Shown piece after piece: positions 8,902-17,712 of a stretch of 64,000 nucleotides of DNA (positions are counted from its first letter, which is position 1; every line of letters begins with the position of its first letter). Source of the DNA: Nakamurella flava (lineage in GTDB: Bacteria > Actinomycetota > Actinomycetes > Mycobacteriales > Nakamurellaceae); the NCBI RefSeq assembly GCF_005298075.1, contig NZ_SZZH01000003.1:124001-188000 (forward strand), given 5' to 3'. Under the pieces are notes generated by a model. That model was not told where the DNA came from. It did no database searches and was given only the letters and a program-made list of their open reading frames with translations. The position numbers and the translations under genes are program-made.

Positions 8902-9096
8902 ATGACCACGCACTCACTGCCCGCCGCCAGCCTCCGTATCGGCCACCAGGTCGTCCTCGCCACCGGCGTGTGCGTGGTGACCTCGACCCGCTGGCAGGGC
9001 GCCGGCGGCGGGGTGGTGTCGATCGCCTTCGCCGACCAGGGCACCCGGGTCAGCTACCAGCCGTCCGACCTGCTCGAGGTCGTCACCGGCTCCTGA
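8902..9096 (+). CDS. Small conserved-looking protein, function unknown
   Basis: 64 residues, ATG at 8902 behind CTGGAG. The sequence is soluble and beta-rich in appearance, with 'GHQVVLATGVCVVTSTRWQG' followed by a short glycine-rich stretch and an acidic C-terminus. No family is recognised. It overlaps the convergent GNAT gene by 14 bp at the 3' end. It is divergent from the riboswitch-controlled chelatase operon, but nothing in the sequence ties it to cobalamin. A longer in-frame reading from 8515 would run through the riboswitch and is not credible. Confidence 0.6.
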   Translation: MTTHSLPAASLRIGHQVVLATGVCVVTSTRWQGAGGGVVSIAFADQGTRVSYQPSDLLEVVTGS

Positions 9097-9628
9097 CGCC
9101 GGCCGCGCGGTCCGCCGGGTCGGGCTGCCGGGGCAGCGCCGTCGTCGGAGTGAGCGATCGGCCCAGGCTGACGACTCCGGGCGCGCCGGCGTAGTGGCCG
9201 AAATCGGGGATGTCGACGTATCCGATCCGCCGGTACAGCGCGATGGCCGCGACCTGGGGGGCGCCGGTCTCCAGGACGAGCCAGTCGGCCCCGCGCCGTC
9301 GGGCCTCGTCCTCGACGTGGGCCACCAGGGCCCGCGCCACCCCGCCCCGGCGGGCGTCGTCGGCGACGTAGACCCGCTTGAGTTCGGCCGGCCGGGCTGC
9401 CCCGGCGACGGGGTAGGGGCTGAACCGCCACCCGGCGGTGGCCACCGGTCGGTCGCCGAGGTAGCCGATGACGAAGCCGCCCCGGTCGCCCGCGAAATGG
9501 TCGCGCTCCAGCGGAGTCTGATCGGGTTCGCCGTAGATCTCGGCCATGTACCGCTGGGCGGCGGCCCGCAACGGGATGGCGTCGGGATGGTCGTACGGTC
9601 GCGCCCGGATCTGCAGGCCCTGGTCCAT
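9083..9628 (-). CDS. GNAT family N-acetyltransferase
   Basis: 181 residues. The acetyl-CoA binding motif A of GNAT enzymes is clear: 'RVYVADDARRGGVARALVAH' followed by 'GADWLVLETG' and the motif-B-like 'ALYRRIGYVDIPDFG'. It acetylates an unknown small-molecule or protein amine in the cytoplasm. The ATG at 9628 gives the normal family length; a much longer upstream reading frame is the antisense shadow of cobL. It is divergent from cobL with about 50 bp between starts, and convergent with the small gene at 8902. Substrate cannot be told from sequence. Confidence 0.9.
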   Translation of the reverse strand: MDQGLQIRARPYDHPDAIPLRAAAQRYMAEIYGEPDQTPLERDHFAGDRGGFVIGYLGDRPVATAGWRFSPYPVAGAARPAELKRVYVADDARRGGVARALVAHVEDEARRRGADWLVLETGAPQVAAIALYRRIGYVDIPDFGHYAGAPGVVSLGRSLTPTTALPRQPDPADRAAGVRSR

Positions 9629-9679
9629 CCGGCGATGGTAGGAGCCGGCCGGCGGTCGTCGCTCGCGTACGGTGCACCG

Positions 9680-10984
9680 GTGCCGAGTCCGCCGTCGATC
9701 ACCGTCGTCGGTATCGGTGCCGACGGATGGTCCGGTCTGGGGCCCGCTGCGCGGTCGGCCATCGCGACCGCCCACCGCCTGTTCGGCGGGCGACGGCAGC
9801 TCGACCTCGTCCCGGCCGCCGACACGTGCGCCGAGCGCATCGTCTGGCCGTCGCCGCTGCGTCCGGCCCTCGCCGCCCTGCTGGCGGCGGGCGCCGGGCC
9901 CGTGGTGGTGCTGGCGTCCGGAGATCCGCTGGTCAGCGGCATCGCGACGACGATCGTCGACGTGCTCGGGATCGACGCGGACGTGCGTGTGCTCCCCGCG
10001 CTCTCCTCGGTGGCGCTGGCCCGGGCCCGGATGGTGTGGCCGGCGGAGACGACCGCCGTCGTGTCGGCCGTCGGCCGGGATCCGTCCGCGCTGCTGCGGG
10101 AACTGAGCCCCGGGCGTCGCATCCTGCTGCTCTCCGCCGATGCGACCACCCCCGCCGCGGTGGCCGCGTTGCTGGTCGACCGGGGCCACGGCGCCAGCCG
10201 GCTGACGATCCTCGGCGAGCTGGGCGGGCCGGGGGAGAGCCGCCTGGACGTCACCGCGGGCGAGCTGCTGGGGGACCGCCCCCAGCTCCCCGCCCTGCAC
10301 GTACTGGCCGTCGTGGTCGAGCCGGCAACCGGTGGGGCCGAGCCCGGACCGGGGGTCGTGCCGCCGCCGGCCAGCTGGGCCACCGGCCTGCCCGACGACG
10401 CGTTCGAGCACGACGGTCAGCTGACCAAACGCGACCTGCGGGCCGCCGCGCTGGCCCGACTTGCGCCTCGCCCCGGGGAACTGCTGTGGGACGTCGGCGC
10501 CGGAGCCGGGTCGATCGGCATCGAGTGGTCGCGGGCCCATCCGACCTGCCGGGCGGTGGCGTTGGAACGCGACCCGATCCGGGCCGACCGGATCGCGCGC
10601 AACGCCCGCGCGCTGGGCGTCCCCACCCTGCAGGTGGTGATCGGAGCCGCCCCGGCCGTGTTGGACGCCGCATTGCCCGGTCCGCCGCACGCCGTCTTCG
10701 TCGGCGGCGCGGTCAGTGTGCCCGGGGTCCTGGACCGCTGCTGGGCGGCGCTGCCGGCCGGGGGGCGGCTGGTCGCCCACGCGGTGACGCTGGAGAGCGA
10801 GCGGGTGCTGATCGAGCGGTGCTCCGAGTACGGCGGGGAACTGATCCGGGTGGCCGTCGAGCACGCCGCGCCTCTGGGCGGTTTCACCGGGTGGACCCCG
10901 GCGCGGGCCGTGGTGCAGTACGCGGCGGTCAAGCCGCACCCTGCCGTATCGACAACCACCACCGCACAGGAGATCTCCCGGTGA
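9680..10984 (+). CDS. cobL: Precorrin-6Y C5,C15-methyltransferase (decarboxylating), CbiE-CbiT fusion
   Basis: About 434 residues. The N-terminal ~210 residues are a CbiE-type tetrapyrrole methylase ('ITVVGIGADGW', 'VVVLASGDPLVSGIA'). The C-terminal half is CbiT, a Rossmann methyltransferase with 'LLWDVGAGAGSIGIEW' as SAM site. It methylates C5 and C15 and decarboxylates the acetate side chain of precorrin-6B. The start is taken as GTG 9680, just before the first beta strand; ATG 9635 is an alternative, and neither has a strong ribosome site. The stop overlaps the cobM start by 4 nt (GTGA). Confidence 0.93.
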   Translation: MPSPPSITVVGIGADGWSGLGPAARSAIATAHRLFGGRRQLDLVPAADTCAERIVWPSPLRPALAALLAAGAGPVVVLASGDPLVSGIATTIVDVLGIDADVRVLPALSSVALARARMVWPAETTAVVSAVGRDPSALLRELSPGRRILLLSADATTPAAVAALLVDRGHGASRLTILGELGGPGESRLDVTAGELLGDRPQLPALHVLAVVVEPATGGAEPGPGVVPPPASWATGLPDDAFEHDGQLTKRDLRAAALARLAPRPGELLWDVGAGAGSIGIEWSRAHPTCRAVALERDPIRADRIARNARALGVPTLQVVIGAAPAVLDAALPGPPHAVFVGGAVSVPGVLDRCWAALPAGGRLVAHAVTLESERVLIERCSEYGGELIRVAVEHAAPLGGFTGWTPARAVVQYAAVKPHPAVSTTTTAQEISR

Positions 10985-11781
10985 CCGTCCACTTCATCGG
11001 CGCCGGGCCTGGCGCCGCCGACCTGCTCACCGTGCGGGCCACCCGCCTGCTGGCCGCGAGCCCGGTGTGCCTCTACGCCGGGACCTACCTGGACGCCGAG
11101 GTGCTCGGCCACTGTCCACCGGACGTCGAATTCGTCGACAGCCAGCACCTCAACCTCGACGAGCTGGTGGCCGTGATGGTCCGGGCCCATCGGCAGGGGC
11201 ACGACGTGGCCCGGTTGTGTTCCGGCGACCCGTCGGTGTACTCGGCGCTGGCCGAGCAGACCCGCCGGTTGGACGAGGAGGGTGTGCCGTGGGACGTCAC
11301 TCCCGGGGTGCCGGCCTATGCGGCGGCGGCAGCCCGGCTCGGCCGGGAACTGACCGTTCCCGAGGTGGCCCAGACCGTCGTCCTGACCAGGACGCAGGCC
11401 CGGTCGACCCGCATGCCGCAGTCCGAGAACCTCGAGGCGGTCGCCGCGATCGGCGGCACGGTGGTGCTGCACCTGGCCATCACCCGGATCCGGGAGCTCA
11501 CCGAACGGCTCGTCCCCCGCTACGGCGCCGACTGCCCGGTGGCCGTCGTCCACCGCGCCAGCCAGCCGGAAGAGGTGGTGCTGCGCGGTGACCTGGCCGG
11601 GATCGCCGATGCCGTGGAACAGGCCGGCCTGCGACAGGCGGCCGTCATTATCGTCGGACCGGCGCTCACCGCCCAGGGTTTCGTCGATTCGCATCTGTAT
11701 TCCTCGCGACAGCCGACATCGCCCGCAACTGACGGAGATTCGTCCGGTTCCGACCTAGCATCACACCGTCCGACCGCCTGA
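10981..11781 (+). CDS. cobM: Precorrin-4 C11-methyltransferase
   Basis: 266 residues of the tetrapyrrole methylase family. It begins 'VHFIGAGPGAADLLTVRA' and carries 'LCSGDPSVYSALAEQ' and 'VTPGVPAYAAAAARLG', which together define the SAM site of CobM/CbiF. It methylates C11 of precorrin-4 in the aerobic pathway. The gene is translationally coupled to cobL by a GTGA overlap. The C-terminal ~20 residues are Ser/Asp-rich and look like an unconserved tail. Confidence 0.95.
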   Translation: MTVHFIGAGPGAADLLTVRATRLLAASPVCLYAGTYLDAEVLGHCPPDVEFVDSQHLNLDELVAVMVRAHRQGHDVARLCSGDPSVYSALAEQTRRLDEEGVPWDVTPGVPAYAAAAARLGRELTVPEVAQTVVLTRTQARSTRMPQSENLEAVAAIGGTVVLHLAITRIRELTERLVPRYGADCPVAVVHRASQPEEVVLRGDLAGIADAVEQAGLRQAAVIIVGPALTAQGFVDSHLYSSRQPTSPATDGDSSGSDLASHRPTA

Positions 11782-11837
11782 CCCACCCGCAAGTCGCGCC
11801 CCGGTGGGCGGCCGTGACCGGTGCGAGAGGATGACCA

Positions 11838-12761
11838 GTGGTGACCGCGGTAGAGCAGGATCGACCGATTCCGGAGCAGGCCGACCCGCCGTCGTCGGTT
11901 CCCGACACTCCCACCCCACCGCCCCCGAGCGCCGTCGAGCCGGCGCCCGTCGAACCCGTCTCGGAAGCTTTGTCGAAACCGGATACGACGCCCGACGGGC
12001 CGGACCGCGACGCTCTGGCGACTCAGGTCGAACGGGCCGGCGACCGGGCCGCGGCGGCCGAGACCCAGGCCGACCTCGCCCGGTCGGAGACGGTCGCGAC
12101 GACCGAACGGGTCGCCGCCCTGGAAGCCCGCATCGCCGAGGCGGACGTCCGCAGCACCACCGTCGAGCGGCGCCTGGCCGACGCCGACGAGGAGATCGAA
12201 CGGCTCACCGCCCGGCTCGCCGAAGCCGTCGACGGTGCGGCAGCCCAGCGGTCGGCCGTCGCCGCCCTGCACCAGGACGTCACGACGCTCCAGGAGGCGG
12301 GCCGACGCACCGCCACCGACATCGCCCGCGCGGTCGAGCAGCACACCACCGCCGCCCTCGTCGACGGCCAGCAGCGTCTGCACCAGGCGTCGGTGACGCT
12401 GGCCGGTCTGGCCCAGTCGCTGGCCGACGCGGCCCGCTCCGTGCCGACCGAACTCACCGCCGAGTCCGCCCGGACGCTGTTCGAGACCTTCGCCGTGGAC
12501 GTCGATCTGCTCCTGCAGCAGCTGGGTCACGAGGCGCTGGGCGTCGCGGCCGGGGACCCGTTCGATCCGCGCCGGCATCGTGCCGTCCGCCGTGTCGCCA
12601 CCGACGACCCGGCCGCCGATCGCACCGTCGCCCGGGTCCTCCGTGACGGCTACCGCACCCCGGCCACCGACCGGGTGCTGCTGTTCGCCGATGTCGAGGT
12701 CCACCGGACCACCCCGACCACCGATCCGGCCGCCCCCGGCCAGGAAGGCACGCCGTCATGA
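11838..12761 (+). CDS. GrpE-like nucleotide exchange factor with long coiled-coil N-terminus
   Basis: 307 residues. Residues 1-50 are Pro/Glu-rich and disordered. Residues ~55-215 are Ala/Glu/Arg-rich heptads typical of coiled coil. Residues ~225-290 fit the GrpE C-terminal beta domain ('DPFDPRRHRAVRRV', then 'GYRTPATDRVLLFADVEVHR'). Standard GrpE is about 190 residues, so the helical part is extended. It should release ADP from the Hsp70-like protein encoded immediately downstream, with which it shares an ATGA overlap. GTG 11838 follows AGAGGA by 7 nt. It is not the main-operon GrpE, since no dnaJ or hrcA is nearby. Confidence 0.75.
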   Translation: MVTAVEQDRPIPEQADPPSSVPDTPTPPPPSAVEPAPVEPVSEALSKPDTTPDGPDRDALATQVERAGDRAAAAETQADLARSETVATTERVAALEARIAEADVRSTTVERRLADADEEIERLTARLAEAVDGAAAQRSAVAALHQDVTTLQEAGRRTATDIARAVEQHTTAALVDGQQRLHQASVTLAGLAQSLADAARSVPTELTAESARTLFETFAVDVDLLLQQLGHEALGVAAGDPFDPRRHRAVRRVATDDPAADRTVARVLRDGYRTPATDRVLLFADVEVHRTTPTTDPAAPGQEGTPS

Positions 12762-14311
12762 GCCACTACCTCGGCATCGACCTCGGCACCACCAACTCGG
12801 CGGTCGCCGCGCTCGACGCGGACGGCCGGGTCGAGGTCGTCCCCAACACGGTCACCGGACACCCGACGACCCCGTCGATCGTCTACTTCCAGGAGCAGAC
12901 CGACGTGGCGGTCGGTGACATCGCCCGCAACGCGGCGGTCGCCGAGCCGGAGAACGTCATCAGCCTGGTGAAACGTTCGATGGGCGAGGCGGTCTCGTAC
13001 CCGATCCACGGCATCGAACACACCCCGGAGTCGATCTCCGCGCTGATCCTGCGGCACCTGTACGAGGACGCGCGCTCCACCCTCGGCCGGGACGACAACG
13101 GCGTGGTGATCACGGTTCCCGCCTACTTCGGCATGCGCGAGACCCAGGCCACCGTCGAGGCCGGGACGCTGGCCGGACTCAACGTGCTGGCCACCATCCC
13201 CGAACCGATCGCCGCCGCCCTGCACTACGGCCGCACCCCTGGATCGGGCGAGGGAACCCTGCTGGTCTTCGATCTCGGCGGGGGGACGTTCGACACGTCG
13301 ATCCTGCGCATCGGGGCGGATGCCATCGACACGGTCGTCATCGACGGCGACCGACGGTTGGGTGGGGCCGACTGGGACCGGCGCATCGCGGATTGGCTGA
13401 TCGACGAGTTCTGCGCCCGGACCGGCTGTGACGAGACCGATCTCGACGCCGGGTTCCGCCAGCAGCTGCTGCAGCAGACCGAGGCCGCGAAGGTGCAGCT
13501 CTCGCAGGTGTCGACGACCCGCGTGCCGATCCGCTTCGGGGCGCACGCCGCCGCGATCGAGCTGACCCGCGAGAAGTACGAGGAGCTGACCCGCGATCTG
13601 CTCGACCGGACCATCGCGATCGTCCGGCGCACCCTGGGCACCGCGGCGGGCAAGGGCATCGACCAGGCCGATGTCGCCGACGTGCTGCTGGTCGGTGGGG
13701 CCACGTTGATGCCGGCGGTGACCCGTCGGCTGCGCGCGGAGTTCGGCTGGGAAGGCAAGCGTGTCGACCCACACCTGGCCGTCGTGAAGGGAGCCGCGCT
13801 GTACGCGGCGTCGCTGCGCACCGCGCAGGGGGGCGAGCCGGTGCTGTCGCTGCCGACCGTTCGCAAGGTCCTGCCGCGATCGTTCGGCGTCCGGCTGGAT
13901 CGCGAGACCTCATCGCGCCGTGAGGATCTCTACATCGAGTACATCGCGCACGCCAACGATCCGCTGCCGATCACCGACCGCCGGCTCGTCACCTACACCA
14001 AGATCGCCGACGTCAGCGAGCAGGCCTTCCATCTCTTCGAGCAGAACGCCGACGTGCCCTCACCAGTCGTCGCGCTCAATCGCGAAATCACCCCGGACGA
14101 CGGCTTCGTCTTCACCGGACTTCCGAGCCTCCCGCAGGGCTCGCCGATGACGATCGTCGTCAACGTGGACGAGGACGGTTTGGCCCACGTCGAGGCCTAC
14201 GAGGACACCACCGGTCAGCGGCTGCAGACCCAGGTGCAGCTCGGGGTGCTCCAGCAGGACCAGCTGGCCGAGCTCGAGCAGGCCGTGGCGCAGGTCGAGC
14301 TGCTGCACTGA
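12758..14311 (+). CDS. Hsp70/DnaK-like chaperone, short form
   Basis: 517 residues. The actin-fold ATPase domain is intact: phosphate-1 'GIDLGTTNSAVA', connect-1 'VITVPAYFGMRETQATVEAG', phosphate-2 'VFDLGGGTFDTSIL' and adenosine motif 'VLLVGGATLMPAVTRRL'. A beta substrate-binding domain follows, ending 'MTIVVNVDEDGLAHVEAYE'. DnaK is about 620 residues; here most of the helical lid is missing, as in actinobacterial Hsp70 paralogs. Coupled by ATGA overlap to the GrpE-like gene, so the two likely act as a dedicated pair. Clients are unknown. The divergently placed VWA locus ends 43 bp downstream on the other strand. Confidence 0.9.
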   Translation: MSHYLGIDLGTTNSAVAALDADGRVEVVPNTVTGHPTTPSIVYFQEQTDVAVGDIARNAAVAEPENVISLVKRSMGEAVSYPIHGIEHTPESISALILRHLYEDARSTLGRDDNGVVITVPAYFGMRETQATVEAGTLAGLNVLATIPEPIAAALHYGRTPGSGEGTLLVFDLGGGTFDTSILRIGADAIDTVVIDGDRRLGGADWDRRIADWLIDEFCARTGCDETDLDAGFRQQLLQQTEAAKVQLSQVSTTRVPIRFGAHAAAIELTREKYEELTRDLLDRTIAIVRRTLGTAAGKGIDQADVADVLLVGGATLMPAVTRRLRAEFGWEGKRVDPHLAVVKGAALYAASLRTAQGGEPVLSLPTVRKVLPRSFGVRLDRETSSRREDLYIEYIAHANDPLPITDRRLVTYTKIADVSEQAFHLFEQNADVPSPVVALNREITPDDGFVFTGLPSLPQGSPMTIVVNVDEDGLAHVEAYEDTTGQRLQTQVQLGVLQQDQLAELEQAVAQVELLH

Positions 14312-14354
14312 GTAGGCATGCCTGACCAGCGGGGCTGCCTCCACGACGTTCTGG

Positions 14355-15644
14355 TCAGAACTGCTCGACCGAGATCAGGTAGAGGATGAGCACGACGAGC
14401 GAGATGCCGATCCGACCAGCGATGGGCGGAGCCTTGGTGCCGACCACGAGCGCGCCGAACACGGTGGCGAAGGCGCCGAACGGTGTCCCGGGCCCGACGC
14501 CACCGAAGGGCGGGAAGACGCCGACGGCACCCCAGACGACGGAGGCGACGGTCAGGCCCAGACACGAGTAGTAGTAGAAGGCGCCTTTGCTGGCGTCGAC
14601 CCCGCCCAACGTGCAGCCGAGACCGAGCACCACCAGCGCCAGGTTCAACGCCTGATACAGGGCGGCGAGGTCGAAGGCCGCGCCGCCGCGGCCGTCGGGA
14701 AGGACGGCAATTGTGGTGCCGGACGCCGGGTCGATGACCCAGAACGCCTCCGGCGGGCCTGAACTGGGCACCAGCCGATACTGCGACCCGTAGGTCTGGA
14801 GGGCAGCCTGCAGCTGGGCCGCGGCGGCTGCGTCCAGCCCGGCCAGCCGGTCGTCCGGCAGTGATACGCCGGGTGCGAGCAGCACGATGTCCCGGTCCCG
14901 CAACCGGGCATGGGCGCTGGCCGCCGACAGCAGGCCCTCACCGGCCGACAACAGCAGCGATTCCCGTACAGCCGCGCGGAGCGCGGATGTCGGATCCGTA
15001 ACGAGTGCGGTGACCTGGTTCAGGGCTGGGCTCACATCGACGGTGGCCAGCAACCGCTCGATGCCGGGAGCCGTGGAGGGGTCGGGTCGTTGGGTGAGCA
15101 GCACGGTGGTCGTCGCGCGCATCGCCGCGGGCGGCGTCGTTGCCACGTTCCCGCCCTGTCCTGCCGACGGCGCAAGAAGGGTCACGAGGGGGACCGGAAA
15201 GCGGCGGACGTCGGCGGCTACACCGCTCAGCGCCGCGGCCGTGGGTTCGGTCACGATCCCACGCAGGGGCGCCCAGGTCAGATGCGCGGTGATGGCATCG
15301 TCCATCGCGGCGGCAGGGGTCGGTGTGACCGGCTCCACCAGCAGCGTCGTGAGACCGGTGAAACAGCTGAGGGTGTCGGCGGAGTCGGCCGGATCAGGCT
15401 GCCCGGTCGCGGGGTCCGGAGCACCGGCGAGGCGGCGGGTATCCGTCGTTCCGGCGACCTCGACGGTCATCGACAACCCGACGAAGCCGGGTGGTGCGAT
15501 CCGGTCGCTCTCGGTCGGCACCGTATAGGCCGCGGTCACCGTGCCGGCCAAATCCCCGATAGTCGCAGTGATCGTGCGGTCCGACGGGCCCACTGCAGCC
15601 GCCGTGGTCGCCAGGCGATAGGTCGTGGTGGTCCGGACGGTCAT
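14355..15644 (-). CDS. C-terminal part of VWA-domain surface protein (displaced by frameshift)
   Basis: From ATG 15644 (numbering of the plus strand) the frame encodes 429 residues. It begins with a beta-sandwich segment of the kind that follows VWA domains ('TTTTYRLATTAAAVGPSDRT'). A large extracellular region follows, then three or four hydrophobic spans near the C-terminus ('ALNLALVVLGLGCTLGG', 'LGLTVASVVWGAVG', 'GISLVVLILYLISV'). It reads as the direct continuation of the upstream VWA gene in a +1-shifted frame. Skipping one base near 15650 would join the two into one ~1070-residue protein. It could be a separate reinitiated gene, but there is no good start signal. Confidence 0.7.
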   Translation of the reverse strand: MTVRTTTTYRLATTAAAVGPSDRTITATIGDLAGTVTAAYTVPTESDRIAPPGFVGLSMTVEVAGTTDTRRLAGAPDPATGQPDPADSADTLSCFTGLTTLLVEPVTPTPAAAMDDAITAHLTWAPLRGIVTEPTAAALSGVAADVRRFPVPLVTLLAPSAGQGGNVATTPPAAMRATTTVLLTQRPDPSTAPGIERLLATVDVSPALNQVTALVTDPTSALRAAVRESLLLSAGEGLLSAASAHARLRDRDIVLLAPGVSLPDDRLAGLDAAAAAQLQAALQTYGSQYRLVPSSGPPEAFWVIDPASGTTIAVLPDGRGGAAFDLAALYQALNLALVVLGLGCTLGGVDASKGAFYYYSCLGLTVASVVWGAVGVFPPFGGVGPGTPFGAFATVFGALVVGTKAPPIAGRIGISLVVLILYLISVEQF

Positions 15645-17574
15645 CAGCCCTGGTGTCGATCGCGTCGGCAAGTCGACCACTGAAATCGGCTGTACCCGGG
15701 TCGAGCGCCAGACCGCCGGTGAGCTGAACGATCCGGGCCGTGGCGTCGGCGCCCTCCGATCCAAGCGCGACGCTGATCACCGGCGACGGGCGCGCGGTCA
15801 TCCGCCGTTGGGCGGCGGCGACGGTGGCCTCGTCCTCGTCGGAGAGGTTGTCGCTGAGCAGCACGACGGCGCTCGCGCCACCGGCTTCGCCGGCCGTGGC
15901 GAGCGATGACCAGATGGCGGACGTGGAGGGCGTGGTGAGAGCCGGCTCGATGGCGGCGGGGTCCGGCGGCGCCCACCCCGCAGTGCTCGGCTCACCACCG
16001 AGGCTCACCACCTGCAGGTCGAATGGGGTCCGGACGGCCGCGGCGACGAGCGCCTCGGAGAGGGTGCGGCCGAAAGCGCCCTGCGCTTCGGGGCTCGCAA
16101 AGTTGCTGCCGACGCTGACGCTGCCGTCCACGAGGAGCAGGACGCGGGGCCGACGGACGTCGGGCCCGTTGGCCAGCAGAGTGATGGGGAGATCGCGTCC
16201 GTCCTCGGTGACCGTGAACGATGCCGCGTCCAGCCCGTCCACGGATCCCCCGGCAGCATCGGTGACCTGTAGTTCCAGATCAAGTCGCGGGAATGCGGAT
16301 GCGTCAACCCGAAGGGTCGCGGCGGCGACGCGGGCCCGGGCCGCAGCGAGGGCATCCGGGGCGAGCCCGCTGACCGTTCCGGCCGGGCCGACTACCCGAG
16401 GATCGCCCCCGGTCGCCGCGGCCGGCTCGGCCAGGTCGCCCCACAGCGTGATCGGCGTACCGAACGCCGGTGCACCGGCCGGGACGGCGGGCAGCGAACC
16501 GCTCGGCGCATCGGGCATCCCGGCCTGCGGGCGCAGCACCGGCATCCGTACCGGTATCGCGCCTAGTCCGGCAGACAGGACGGTGTCCGGGTCGGCCATC
16601 GCATCGAAGCTCAGGCTCAGGGGGCGGCCCAGCAGTTGTTCCAGAGGCCAGCTACCGCTGACCAGCTCGACGAGTTCGGTCGTCGGCGTGCGGCTGCCGG
16701 GCGGTGGGTTGCTCCGAGCGTGCACCGTGACGGTGACCCGATCGCCGGGTTCGATCCGGTCGAGCTCCGCCAGGTCCACGGGCGATGCGGTGGTCGGCTC
16801 CAGATCGCCGACTGCGAAAGCGAAGTGGGTCGCCGCGGGCGTGACGTAGCGGACCAACGGCAGCCGATCCGGCAGCGGGTCCGGAGGCAGGTCGAGGGCG
16901 GCGGCCGCATCGGGTGGGAGAGCGGCGAGCAGGTGTTCGGTGAGCCGGTCGACCTCGGCGTCGACCGTGTCGACCGCGGGGGAGTCCGGCTCGCTCGTCG
17001 GGGCAACGGACACCGTGCCGGCCGCCGCTCCGGCTCGTTGGAGCAACGTGGTGTCGGGTGAGAACGGCGGCCTTCGACATCGGCGCAGTACCTCGGCGGT
17101 CAGCCCCTCCGGGCGCCGCGCACCGACCACGGTGGCCTCGGCGCCGGCGGCCGTCAACAGGGTGGCCAGCAGTTCCATTCGGTCACGCGGGGTCCCTGCT
17201 CCGCATCGCAGCACCGCAGCGGGGCCCCATCGCCGGTCAGTCTCGGCTGCCCCCGGAATGCGGTGCGGCAGCACGCTGACACCGTCGCGGACGAGGGTGA
17301 CGATGGCCTCGGCGTCCCCGGTGGCGACCGCTTCCGCCGCGCGGGCGCTCAGGTGATCGGAGCTGGCGCGCACCGCATCGCGGAGCAGGAGCAGGGGGTC
17401 CTCCGTGGGGGTGGGTGTGACGCCGCCCGTGGGCGGCGGCAGAGCGTCGTCGCCGGTGCAGGCAGCCAGCAGGCTCCAGGCGGTCAGTGCGCCTGCCCCG
17501 GCAAGGAATGACCGGCGTTCTACTACTAGGCCACCCGCACGGCTCGCCGAGGAGCCCGACCCAGGAGTGATCAT
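15394..17574 (-). CDS. VWA-domain lipoprotein, frame lost after ~residue 640
   Basis: The first ~25 residues carry a Tat-like 'ERRSFLAGAGALTAWS' segment and a lipobox ending LLAAC, so it is probably an exported lipoprotein. Residues ~125-180 recall a transglutaminase-like core ('GTPRDRMELLATLLTAAGAE'). Residues ~465-640 are a VWA domain with MIDAS 'LLVDGSVSVGSN'. True coding appears to stop at about 15650. The last ~85 codons (His/Arg/Asp-rich) are off-frame translation of the gene's own continuation, which is the 14355-15644 frame. Either a real frameshift or a one-base sequencing error explains this. Its role is unknown. Confidence 0.7.
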   Translation of the reverse strand: MITPGSGSSASRAGGLVVERRSFLAGAGALTAWSLLAACTGDDALPPPTGGVTPTPTEDPLLLLRDAVRASSDHLSARAAEAVATGDAEAIVTLVRDGVSVLPHRIPGAAETDRRWGPAAVLRCGAGTPRDRMELLATLLTAAGAEATVVGARRPEGLTAEVLRRCRRPPFSPDTTLLQRAGAAAGTVSVAPTSEPDSPAVDTVDAEVDRLTEHLLAALPPDAAAALDLPPDPLPDRLPLVRYVTPAATHFAFAVGDLEPTTASPVDLAELDRIEPGDRVTVTVHARSNPPPGSRTPTTELVELVSGSWPLEQLLGRPLSLSFDAMADPDTVLSAGLGAIPVRMPVLRPQAGMPDAPSGSLPAVPAGAPAFGTPITLWGDLAEPAAATGGDPRVVGPAGTVSGLAPDALAAARARVAAATLRVDASAFPRLDLELQVTDAAGGSVDGLDAASFTVTEDGRDLPITLLANGPDVRRPRVLLLVDGSVSVGSNFASPEAQGAFGRTLSEALVAAAVRTPFDLQVVSLGGEPSTAGWAPPDPAAIEPALTTPSTSAIWSSLATAGEAGGASAVVLLSDNLSDEDEATVAAAQRRMTARPSPVISVALGSEGADATARIVQLTGGLALDPGTADFSGRLADAIDTRADDRPDHHDLSPGDHGGCSGPVGPHDHCDYRGFGRHGDRGLYGADRERPDRTTRLRRVVDDRRGRRNDGYPPPRRCSGPRDRAA

Positions 17575-17637
17575 CGGGACGTCATAGCAGAAAGCGGACG
17601 ACTAGTCACGATCGGTAGCGAAAATGGCGGTGGGACG

Positions 17638-17660
17638 CCGCGCTGCTGACGGCAGCGCGG
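17638..17660. promoter_or_regulatory. Inverted repeat between VWA and clpP genes
   Basis: A perfect 9-bp inverted repeat, CCGCGCTGC / GCAGCGCGG, with a 5-bp centre, lies in the 138-bp divergent spacer 53 bp before the first clpP-like start. It could be an operator, for instance for the ClgR-like regulator encoded nearby, or a leader hairpin. Confidence 0.45.
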
Positions 17661-17712
17661 CCGTGGGCGGATCCAAGGGCCTTCCGGTCGCCGGCCGACG
17701 CACGATCGGCCC

